From contig NZ_SMNA01000014.1 of assembly GCF_004353825.1 (NCBI RefSeq), forward strand, positions 1-64,000: a DNA stretch of 64,000 nt, given 5' to 3'. The notes beneath the pieces are model-generated. The model was not told the origin of the DNA, ran no database searches, and saw nothing but the letters and a program-made list of their open reading frames with translations. This document shows, in pieces, positions 1-6,967 of the stretch (positions are counted from its first letter, which is position 1; each line of letters begins with the position of its first letter). This DNA is from Occultella glacieicola. GTDB lineage: Bacteria > Actinomycetota > Actinomycetes > Actinomycetales > Beutenbergiaceae. The translations under genes and the position numbers were made by a program.

Positions 1-845
1 CACCCCGGCTCCGGCGGCCCGTCGCCGACCGGTGCCGGGCCGGCGGGCTCGGACCGGCCCGCCGGGCCGGCCGTGTCGACACGGCCGGCCGGGTAGACCC
101 GGGACCATGGTGGAGCCGGTGTGCCCGGGGACGTTCCGCCGTCGGGCCCTGCCGCCGCTGCGTCCGGCGGCGCCGACCACGCGCCGAACGGCACCACCAC
201 GTCGGGACGTGGGCTCGTCCCGTCGGGTCCGCGCACGCCGGCCGGGGCCTGCGCCACCGCATCGGGTGAGTACGCGCGCGCGGCCCGCGTGAGGAGGTCG
301 CGCGCCAGTGCGTCCCGCACGGCCCCCGCGTCCGTCGGGAGGTCCGGGCCGGCCACGCCGTCGAGCCGGATCCGGGTCCAGCCGGGAGCATCGTCGTCGG
401 TCGCCGGGACCAGGGCATCGACGAGGCGGTCGAGGACATCGGCGTCCGCGCCGAGCACCTGCTCGGCGGCCCAGCCGAAGCCCCGTGCTGCCAGGGCGGC
501 CACCTCCGCGAACCCGGGTGTCCGGCCCACCGTCCGGGCACCCGCCAGGTGCAGGGCGAGCGCCTCGAACACTACGCGCGGGTGCTCGTCCCCCCGCGCG
601 GGTTCCCCGGCGTCCGCGGAGCGGGCGACCGCCAGCACCGCGGCGGCAACGGCGGCGACGTCACCCGGAGCGACGGCGTCGGACTCGGCGACGACGCGCG
701 AGCGTTCGCCGAACCCGAGCGGACGCAGGACCGTGCCACCCACGCGCAGCCCGCCGCCCGATCCCGTCGGGGCCACCTCGATTGTTCGGTCGCCCACCAC
801 GGCCCGCCCGGCGCCGAGGTCGAGCACGACTCCAGACGCGGACAT
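1..845 (-). CDS. Hypothetical protein, third gene of tail-like cluster (partial, runs off left edge)
   Basis: Not recognised. An uninterrupted minus-strand frame runs from an ATG at 845 to the window edge (281 codons, no stop), so the 3' end is missing. The start is supported by an AGGAG ribosome binding site lying inside the last codons of the tube-like gene upstream, only 5 bp away, so the two genes are probably translationally coupled. The N-terminus begins MSASGVVLDLGAGRAVVGDR. The first ~200 residues are Ala/Val/Asp-rich and look folded and cytoplasmic. After about residue 210 the protein becomes a Pro/Gly/Ala-rich, probably disordered segment. No signal peptide or membrane segment is seen. 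Its place directly after sheath and tube genes suggests a role in assembling the same particle, but that is inference from position only. Confidence 0.7.
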   Translation of the reverse strand, partial: MSASGVVLDLGAGRAVVGDRTIEVAPTGSGGGLRVGGTVLRPLGFGERSRVVAESDAVAPGDVAAVAAAVLAVARSADAGEPARGDEHPRVVFEALALHLAGARTVGRTPGFAEVAALAARGFGWAAEQVLGADADVLDRLVDALVPATDDDAPGWTRIRLDGVAGPDLPTDAGAVRDALARDLLTRAARAYSPDAVAQAPAGVRGPDGTSPRPDVVVPFGAWSAPPDAAAAGPDGGTSPGTPAPPWSRVYPAGRVDTAGPAGRSEPAGPAPVGDGPPEPG

Positions 846-850
846 GTCGG

Positions 851-1231
851 TCAGTTCTCCTCACGCACCCGGGCGGCGCTGAACGAGTAGACGGCCTCAC
901 CTGTGCCCCCGACGGTCAGGTCGAAGGTCTTCGCGGTGAGGAAGCACTCGTCGAACGTCACCGTCGACGTGGTCTCGCCGTGGCGCAGATTGGCCACGAT
1001 CTGGAACAGCTGCTCCCCGGTGAGGGCGTCCAGCGCGACCGACGCCGACGCGACCCGGAGGCGACCGTCGACGTCGTACGCGCCGGAAGTGACGCCGACC
1101 CGTTCCGTGCTGCCGAGGGCGTACACGTTGCTGCGCGCCCGCCGCATCCGGTAGTCGATCCCCTGAACGCCCTCCACCGGCTGGCCGTCGACGAGCACCG
1201 AGCTCTCGGTCGCCGCGAATACCGTGGCCAT
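851..1231 (-). CDS. Contractile tail tube-like protein
   Basis: A 126-aa protein, the size of a compact phage or injection-system inner tube subunit. It starts MATVFAATESSVLVDGQPVE and shows alternating short beta strands with a GVQGIDYRMRRARSNVYALGS segment, as expected of the tube/Hcp-type beta-barrel fold. There is no catalytic motif, signal peptide or membrane segment. An AGGAGAGGG Shine-Dalgarno sits just before the ATG at 1231. It follows the sheath gene by 29 bp on the same strand, and sheath followed by tube is the usual order in contractile tails and contractile injection systems. The assignment rests on size, fold impression and that neighbour. A different small virion structural protein is possible. 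Confidence 0.6.
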   Translation of the reverse strand: MATVFAATESSVLVDGQPVEGVQGIDYRMRRARSNVYALGSTERVGVTSGAYDVDGRLRVASASVALDALTGEQLFQIVANLRHGETTSTVTFDECFLTAKTFDLTVGGTGEAVYSFSAARVREEN

Positions 1232-1260
1232 GTCCTGTCACCCTCTCCTGGGTTCCGCGG

Positions 1261-2955
1261 TCAGTTCTTGACGCGGATGGTGGCGTACACGTAGTCGATG
1301 GCCCGGACCGGGCGCACCGCGATGTCCACCCGCACGATGCCCTGTGCGAAGTCGGCCTGGGTGGAGTAGACGTCCACGATGAACGCCGGGTCGGTGCCGT
1401 CGGTGCTCGGCACCAGGGCGCCGGCCCGCTCCATCCGGGTGAACACGGCGACGAGCTGCTGCTTCAGTGCCGTACGCGCGTCCGCGGAGTTGAGGCGGCC
1501 GATGAAGTTCTCCGCCGTCGCCTTCGTCTCCCGGATGCAACGGTCCGCCACCCGGGTCACCGAGATCTGGTCGCCGCTCGTGTCGATGCCCTTGAGCACG
1601 ACCACGCCACGGCCGACGCGTTGCTGCACCACGAGCAGGTTCGTGGACGGCCCGAGCAGGCGGTTGAGCTCGCTCTCGCGGTAACGCGCCGGCGCGATCC
1701 CGAGCAGCGGAGCGCCCTTGAACGTGGGCGACTCCTGCGGCTCCATCCGCCCGATCAGGCCGGCGACCACGCCGGCGGCGCCGGCGGGTGCCACCAGCAC
1801 GAACCGCCGGTTGCGGACCGCGGCCGCGTGGTCCCGGATCGCGTCGAGGTCCGCCGCGTCCGCCGGGCGTACCGACCCGAACGCGATCCGCGGTGCCCCG
1901 GCATCGGTCATCACGACCGCGTGTGCGAGCAGGGCTTGGTGGATCGACACCACGGCGTCGGTGGCGAGGGTCGGTTCGAAGGAGGCGAGCACGAGGTCGA
2001 TCCGGGGGTCCTCGGCGAGAAGGTCGATGGCGGCCCGGTAGGCGGCCAGGTTCGGGGAGGCACCGTCGGTGAACGCCACCGGCGCGGAGGTCGCGCGTGG
2101 CAGCCGTTCCCCCTCGGCGAGGGAGCTGCGGGCGGTCGCCCGGACGAACCGGCTCTGGGCGGAGAGGACGGCGGGCAGGTGCCGGGCCGAGTCCGGGTCC
2201 ATGGTCAGGTGCTCGTGCAGCTCCTGCCGGGCGCCGTTGCGGAGCACTTCGACCGAGATCTCGTCGTCGGATCCCTCGATGGTGACGCTGACGCCGTCGG
2301 GCTCCGCCCCGCGCGCGAGGTTGACGTCCATGAGGATGGTGCCGGGCGCCCCGTCCTGCGGCACGGCGACCGTGCCCTCCTCGGACAGCGGATAGCTGCC
2401 CTCGGCGGGGTCGTCACCCTCGAACCCGGGCTCGACGGCGACCACATGGGCGGACCTCGCGTTGACCACGTCGAACAGGTCGAGCGACTCTCCGGGCTCG
2501 ACCACCAGGTCGTCGAACCGCTCCACCTCCGCGCCGTCGAGCAGGATCCGCAGGGTCACCCGGACGACGTCGCCGGCCGCGTTGGTGACCGCCCGGACAT
2601 CCGCGGAGAGCCGGTCCGCCCACGCGCCGCTGGACCGGGCCCGCAGCCGGACCGCCGGATTCCCGGCCGGGTTCACCAACGTCGCGCGGGAGGGAGCGCC
2701 CCCCGTGACGGCGGAGACCACGACCTCCCGGGCGCCGCTGAACAGTGCGTGCGCGGCCTCGGGCATCGACGCGACGGTGCCCGGGCCGAGCAGGTCCTGC
2801 AGTTCGGCCACCCTGCTCACACCCACCAGCGCGGGCTGCGGTGGCGGTCGGTCGACGATCCCGACGACACCCACGATGCCGGCCGCCGCGGGCAGCGGCG
2901 GCAGGACGTCGAAACTGGCTTCGACCGAGACTCCCGGGACGACGAGTACGGGCAT
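1261..2955 (-). CDS. Tail sheath protein of contractile tail or injection system
   Basis: A 564-aa protein with the hallmarks of the phage tail-sheath family. The N-terminus reads MPVLVVPGVSVEASF (the family's PGVYVEE-like opening). A GAREVVVSAVTGG strand follows near residue 70, then a long variable middle. The conserved C-terminal region includes RLNSADARTALKQQL and ends in DIAVRPVRAIDYVYATIRVKN, matching the family's closing strand that locks neighbouring subunits. Sheath subunits stack around the tube and contract to drive it through a target envelope. GGGGAG lies before the ATG at 2955. It appears to be the first gene of a minus-strand operon that continues off the left edge, so baseplate, spike and ATPase genes would lie outside the window. 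Whether the particle is a prophage tail, tailocin or eCIS cannot be decided here. Confidence 0.8.
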   Translation of the reverse strand: MPVLVVPGVSVEASFDVLPPLPAAAGIVGVVGIVDRPPPQPALVGVSRVAELQDLLGPGTVASMPEAAHALFSGAREVVVSAVTGGAPSRATLVNPAGNPAVRLRARSSGAWADRLSADVRAVTNAAGDVVRVTLRILLDGAEVERFDDLVVEPGESLDLFDVVNARSAHVVAVEPGFEGDDPAEGSYPLSEEGTVAVPQDGAPGTILMDVNLARGAEPDGVSVTIEGSDDEISVEVLRNGARQELHEHLTMDPDSARHLPAVLSAQSRFVRATARSSLAEGERLPRATSAPVAFTDGASPNLAAYRAAIDLLAEDPRIDLVLASFEPTLATDAVVSIHQALLAHAVVMTDAGAPRIAFGSVRPADAADLDAIRDHAAAVRNRRFVLVAPAGAAGVVAGLIGRMEPQESPTFKGAPLLGIAPARYRESELNRLLGPSTNLLVVQQRVGRGVVVLKGIDTSGDQISVTRVADRCIRETKATAENFIGRLNSADARTALKQQLVAVFTRMERAGALVPSTDGTDPAFIVDVYSTQADFAQGIVRVDIAVRPVRAIDYVYATIRVKN

Positions 2956-3062
2956 GGTCCGCTCCCCACAGTGGAAGCGAGCGGACGTGGGTCAGGTCCA
3001 CACGAGGCGTGAGCGTCCGCTCAGGGTGACTCCTATGGTCCTCGCGCCCGGGGGGCGTCGCT

Positions 3063-3100
3063 ATGCCCTTTCGGGCATCCGGAAGTGCGATGAGTTCCGG
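3063..3100 (+). other. Two adjacent stem-loops upstream of the peptidase E gene
   Basis: Two perfect 6-bp inverted repeats lie back to back: ATGCCC/GGGCAT (3063-3068 and 3073-3078, 4-nt loop) and CCGGAA/TTCCGG (3079-3084 and 3095-3100, 10-nt loop). They sit about 50 bp before the peptidase E start, in the gap divergent from the tail sheath gene. No U-tract follows. They could be leader structures or chance pairings in GC-rich DNA. Confidence 0.35.
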
Positions 3101-3152
3101 CACCGGCCCGGGTCTGCACCCACGTCCACCCTCCGCGTGCCCTGGAGCCACC

Positions 3153-3812
3153 ATGAAACTCCTGCTCACCTCGGGCGGCGTCACGAACCCGAGCATCCGT
3201 TCGGCGCTCGAGAAGCTGCTCGGCAAGCCGATCGGCGAGTGCGCCGCCCTGTGTGTCCCGACGGCGCAGTGGGGCCACCCGATGTGCGGCCCGGCATCGG
3301 TTCGGGGTCTGATCGCCGCCGATCACGACTTCCGCCACTTCACCGGCCTGGGCTGGGCCTCGCTGGGTGTCCTCGAGCTTACCGCGCTGCCCAGCATCGG
3401 TGCCGACCGCTGGGTGCCGTGGGTCCGGGAGGCGGACGTGCTTCTGGTCGACGGCGGCGACGCCACCTACCTGGCCCACTGGATGCGCGAGTCCGGCCTG
3501 GCCGACCTGCTGCCGTCACTGCCGGACACGGTCTGGGTCGGGGTCAGCGCCGGCAGCATGGTGATGACGCCGAGGATCGGGCACTACTTCGTGGAGTGGC
3601 CGGGAGCGACGGACGACCGCACGCTCGGGGTCGTCGATTTCTCGATCTTCCCGCACCTCGACGCCTTCCCGACGAACACCATGGCGGCCGCACAGCGCTG
3701 GGCTGCCGAGATCGACGGTCCTGCCTACGCCATCGACGAACAGACGGCCATCGCGGTCGTCGACGGCTTCGTCGAGGTGGTCTCCGAGGGGAACTGGACG
3801 GCGTTGGCCTGA
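3153..3812 (+). CDS. Peptidase E-like serine dipeptidase (family S51)
   Basis: A 219-aa cytoplasmic protein of the S51 peptidase E family, whose characterised members cleave Asp-X dipeptides. The class I glutamine-amidotransferase-like fold is visible: MKLLLTSGGV at the N-terminus, the VDGGDATYLAHWM segment near residue 98, the nucleophile elbow GVSAGSMV with the putative catalytic Ser at residue 132, and FPHLDAFP downstream supplying the expected His/Asp. The ATG at 3153 is chosen because GGAG lies 5 nt upstream and the protein starts directly with the first beta strand. An in-frame upstream ATG at 3063 lies in a stem-loop region without an RBS. It stands alone, divergent from the tail genes, with no pathway partner. 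Substrate specificity cannot be read from the sequence. Confidence 0.85.
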   Translation: MKLLLTSGGVTNPSIRSALEKLLGKPIGECAALCVPTAQWGHPMCGPASVRGLIAADHDFRHFTGLGWASLGVLELTALPSIGADRWVPWVREADVLLVDGGDATYLAHWMRESGLADLLPSLPDTVWVGVSAGSMVMTPRIGHYFVEWPGATDDRTLGVVDFSIFPHLDAFPTNTMAAAQRWAAEIDGPAYAIDEQTAIAVVDGFVEVVSEGNWTALA

Positions 3813-3941
3813 GCGCCGGGAGCGGCCCCGGTCAATCGGAAAGCGCATACCCAAGTTCGGGACAACATCTGGCAACCGGTACGCCTCCTCCTCCGGGCGG
3901 CACCCATCATCGGGGTTCCGCCAGACTTCAAGGAGGAAGTT

Positions 3942-5555
3942 GTGCAGATCTCACGTCGAGGATTCCTACTGGGTGCGGCCACCGTCGGCGCGGTGGGCGG
4001 ATCGTCCGTCACCGCCGCCCACGCCGGACCCGGGACCGTCGGTCGGCCCTCCCCGGCACCACGCGCCCCCGGAGCCTGGACCTCGGAACTCGTCCGGGTC
4101 ACCGGGCGCGGCGGGCTCGTGTATCCCCGCCGCGACGGGCACCGGATCCCGGACTTCGGGCACGCCGGGTACCACCGAGGCGGCCGGGAGCTGCCGGACG
4201 TGCCCGTCGCGCACTCGATCGCTCCGTTGCCGGGCGGCGCGGACAACCACGACCACATCGAGGCCGCGATCGCCGTGGTCGGGGCCCTCCCGGTGGGCGC
4301 GGACGGCTTCCGCGGGGCCCTGCTCCTCGAGGCGGGCACGTACCCGGTGAGCCGGACCATCGACCAGCCCTACAGCGGCGTGGTCATCCGGGGTGTCGGG
4401 GACGGGCCCGACCCGGCGACCAACACGATCATCCGGCCACAGGACGGGGACCCGGAGCGCAGTGCCGTCATCATCGGCGACAACGGGGACTGGGACGGTG
4501 CGGTGCCCGGCACCCGCACCGACATCGTCAGCGACCTGGTCAGGGTGGCAGACGCCTCCTTCACCGTCGCGGACGCCTCCGGCCTGGCCGTCGGCGACAA
4601 CCTCATCATCGTCCACCCGTGCACGCAGGAGTGGATCGACGCCGTGGACGGCGGCGGCACCGGCGCGGACGACCCGTGGACCCCGGGCCAGCTCCCGATC
4701 ATCTTCAACCGGTACGTCACCGCGATCAGCGGAAACCGGGTGAGCGTCGACGTGCCGCTGTTCACCACCCTTGACCGGTCCCTGTCCCAGAGCTACGTCT
4801 ACGTGTGGGACCAGGCCGGCCGGGTCACCGAGGTCGGCATCGAGGACGTGCGCGTGGACGTCGCCTACGACGGCCCGACCACCCAGAACGGGTCCCACGC
4901 CAAGCACGCGATCCGGATCCGGCAGGCCGAGGACGCCTGGGTGCGGCGGTGCACCGTGCTGCACTTCAGTCAGTCCGGCATCGTCACGGGCACCACCACC
5001 CGGGCCACGGTCGTCTCCTGCCACGCCCTGGACCCGGTCTCCGAGATCACCGGGAGCATGCGCTACAACTTCAACCTGGAGCGCAACTCCCAGCAGGTGC
5101 TGTTCAGCGACTGCCATGCCAGCGAGGCCCGGCACGCGTTCGTCTCGAACGGGACCAGCTCGGTCTCCGGCGCGGTCTTCCACCGGACCACCGCCACCGG
5201 GTCACATACCTCGAGTGAGGGGCACCGGCAGTGGACCCAGGGCCTGCTGTTCGACAACCACACCGAGATCGCACCGAACAGCGAACGCACCATCGGCCTC
5301 TACAACCGCGGCGACTACGGCACCGGTCACGGCTGGTCCGCGGTCCACTCCGTCGCCTGGAACACCGACACCGCCGGTACCCAGTTGATCATCCAGCGCC
5401 CACCCACCGGCCAGAACTACGCGATCGGGTGCTCCGGGGACGTCAGCGGCGACGGCCCGTTCGCCCATCCCGAGGGATGGATCGAGGGCACCGGCCGGGA
5501 TCGGCTCGTGCCCGAGTCGCTCTACGAGGCCCAGCTGGCGGACCGGCTCCGGTAG
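3942..5555 (+). CDS. Tat-exported right-handed beta-helix (pectate-lyase-like) protein
   Basis: A 537-aa exported protein starting at GTG 3942, preceded by a near-perfect AAGGAGGAAGT ribosome binding site. The N-terminus MQISRRGFLLGAATVGAVGG is a twin-arginine signal with a predicted cleavage after AAHA near residue 28. Residues ~110-450 repeat short strand-turn segments (VVIRGVGD, IEDVRVDVAY, AIRIRQAEDAWVRRCTVLHF, VLFSDCHA) typical of the single-stranded right-handed beta-helix, as in pectate lyases and alginate or glycan epimerases. Tat export suggests it folds in the cytoplasm before secretion. A catalytic triad cannot be assigned, so the substrate, probably an extracellular polysaccharide, is unknown. 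A GAAAGCGC half-site resembling LacI-family operators lies near 3840, but it is weak. No sugar transporter is adjacent. Confidence 0.7.
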   Translation: MQISRRGFLLGAATVGAVGGSSVTAAHAGPGTVGRPSPAPRAPGAWTSELVRVTGRGGLVYPRRDGHRIPDFGHAGYHRGGRELPDVPVAHSIAPLPGGADNHDHIEAAIAVVGALPVGADGFRGALLLEAGTYPVSRTIDQPYSGVVIRGVGDGPDPATNTIIRPQDGDPERSAVIIGDNGDWDGAVPGTRTDIVSDLVRVADASFTVADASGLAVGDNLIIVHPCTQEWIDAVDGGGTGADDPWTPGQLPIIFNRYVTAISGNRVSVDVPLFTTLDRSLSQSYVYVWDQAGRVTEVGIEDVRVDVAYDGPTTQNGSHAKHAIRIRQAEDAWVRRCTVLHFSQSGIVTGTTTRATVVSCHALDPVSEITGSMRYNFNLERNSQQVLFSDCHASEARHAFVSNGTSSVSGAVFHRTTATGSHTSSEGHRQWTQGLLFDNHTEIAPNSERTIGLYNRGDYGTGHGWSAVHSVAWNTDTAGTQLIIQRPPTGQNYAIGCSGDVSGDGPFAHPEGWIEGTGRDRLVPESLYEAQLADRLR

Positions 5556-5563
5556 CCCATGCC

Positions 5564-5595
5564 GGGCGCGCCGGACGTTTTTACACGGCGCGCCC
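5564..5595 (+). terminator. Perfect 10-bp GC hairpin after the beta-helix gene
   Basis: GGGCGCGCCG (5564-5573) and CGGCGCGCCC (5586-5595) are exact reverse complements around a 12-nt loop. The hairpin lies 9 bp after the stop codon of the beta-helix gene and before narK. There is no T-run on the 3' side, so it would be an I-shaped GC terminator, common in actinobacteria, rather than a classical one. Confidence 0.45.
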
Positions 5596-5656
5596 TTGCG
5601 GCCCTTGCTAGGTTCGATCCGAGGTTGATCGTGCGGCCAACGAACGGCGGGGATCG

Positions 5657-6967
5657 ATGTCCGGATCGAACACAGCAGATGGGGCAATGACGCCCCTGGA
5701 GCGGGGCCAGCGGTCGCGAGCGACCGTCATGCTGGTCCTGGCCACGGTCGGGTTCGGCGTGAACTTCTGGGCCTGGTCGCTGATCTCGCCACTCGGCGGC
5801 GACTACGGCGGCCGGCTCGGCCTGACCGGCTTCCAGCAGTCCACCCTCGTGGCCATCCCCGTGCTGGTCGGATCGCTGGGGCGGATCCCGATCGGGGCGC
5901 TGACCGACAAACTCGGGGCGAAGTTCATGTTCCCCCTGGTGAGCGTGCTCACCATCGTCCCCGTGCTGTTCATCGCGTTCGTCGCGGACTCCTACGCGAT
6001 GATGCTGCTCGGCGGCTTCTTCCTGGGCCTGGGTGGCACCACGTTCGCGATCGGGGTGCCGTTCGTCTCCTCCTGGTACCCGGTCTCCAAGCGCGGCGCC
6101 GCGCTGGGGATCTTCGGAATGGGCACGGCCGGGACCGCCGTCTCGGCGTTCACCACGGTGCCGCTCGCCGACGCCTTCGGGCGGGAGGCACCGTTCGTCC
6201 TGGTCAGCGTGATCCTGGCGATCTACGCCGTCGCGAGTTATCTGCTGCTCCGGGAGTCCCCGGACCGTCCCGAGCCGACCGGCTCCTTCATCGCGAACAC
6301 GGTCGCAACGATGCGGCTGGGGGTCACCTGGCAGCTCGCGGCGCTGTACGCGCTCGGATTCGGCGGCTTCGTCGCGTTCAGCGTGTACCTGCCGACCTAC
6401 CTGGTGAACGCGTACGGGCTCACCGGCACGGACGCCTCGTTCCGCACGGCGGTGTTCGTGATCCTGGCCGTGATCGCCCGCCCCGTCGGCGGCGCCCTCT
6501 CGGACCGGGTCGGTGCGATCAAGGTGCTGCTCGTGAGCTTCGTGGCCACCGGCGTGTTCGCGGCCATCGACGCCATCGGGCTCCCGCTGGTGCCGATCCC
6601 GACGGCCGCGTTCCTGGGCATGGCCGCCACCCTCGGTGCCGCGTCCGGGGCCACGTTCGCGCTCGTCGGGCAGGTGGCCCCGCCCAACAAGGTCGGGTCC
6701 GTCACCGGCGTGGTCGGCGCCGCCGGCGGCCTCGGCGGCTTCGTGCCGCCGCTGGTCATGGGCGCCACGTACGACGCCCTCGGCAACTACACGCTCGGCT
6801 ACGCCCTGCTCGCCCTGGTCGCCTTCGGCATGGCCGCCTTCACCTGGGGTCCGGTGCGCACGGCGGCGCGGCGTCGGGCCGAGGCCGCCGCGGCGTCCGA
6901 GAGCAGCGGCCACCCGGCCACGACGGACCCAGGCCCCGCAGCACCGACCGGAAGGAACCCGTCATGA
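5657..6967 (+). CDS. narK: NarK-type nitrate/nitrite transporter (MFS)
   Basis: A 436-aa major facilitator protein with 12 hydrophobic segments, first in the nitrate reductase operon. It moves nitrate in and/or nitrite out across the cytoplasmic membrane. The NNP-family signatures are visible: GFGVNFWAWSLISPLG in TM1, the loop motif GRIPIGALTDKLGAK (residues ~77-91), the GLGGTTFAIGVPFVSSWYP signature in TM4-5, and a second half-repeat ending GAAGGLGGFVPPLVMGATYD. It overlaps narG by 4 bp (ATGA), so the two are translationally coupled. The 3' tail is Ala/Pro-rich and probably disordered. The ATG at 5657 follows a GCGGGGA site. No regulator of nitrate or oxygen response was recognised nearby. 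Confidence 0.92.
   Translation: MSGSNTADGAMTPLERGQRSRATVMLVLATVGFGVNFWAWSLISPLGGDYGGRLGLTGFQQSTLVAIPVLVGSLGRIPIGALTDKLGAKFMFPLVSVLTIVPVLFIAFVADSYAMMLLGGFFLGLGGTTFAIGVPFVSSWYPVSKRGAALGIFGMGTAGTAVSAFTTVPLADAFGREAPFVLVSVILAIYAVASYLLLRESPDRPEPTGSFIANTVATMRLGVTWQLAALYALGFGGFVAFSVYLPTYLVNAYGLTGTDASFRTAVFVILAVIARPVGGALSDRVGAIKVLLVSFVATGVFAAIDAIGLPLVPIPTAAFLGMAATLGAASGATFALVGQVAPPNKVGSVTGVVGAAGGLGGFVPPLVMGATYDALGNYTLGYALLALVAFGMAAFTWGPVRTAARRRAEAAAASESSGHPATTDPGPAAPTGRNPS

Noticed and set aside
1-2955. Complete prophage at the left edge
   Set aside because: Only sheath, tube and one unknown gene are visible. No integrase, capsid, terminase or attachment site is within the window.
5625-5640. FNR-type site (TTGAT...) upstream of narK
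   Set aside because: TTGATCGTGCGGCCAA lacks the second ATCAA half-site, so it is not a credible FNR/CRP box.
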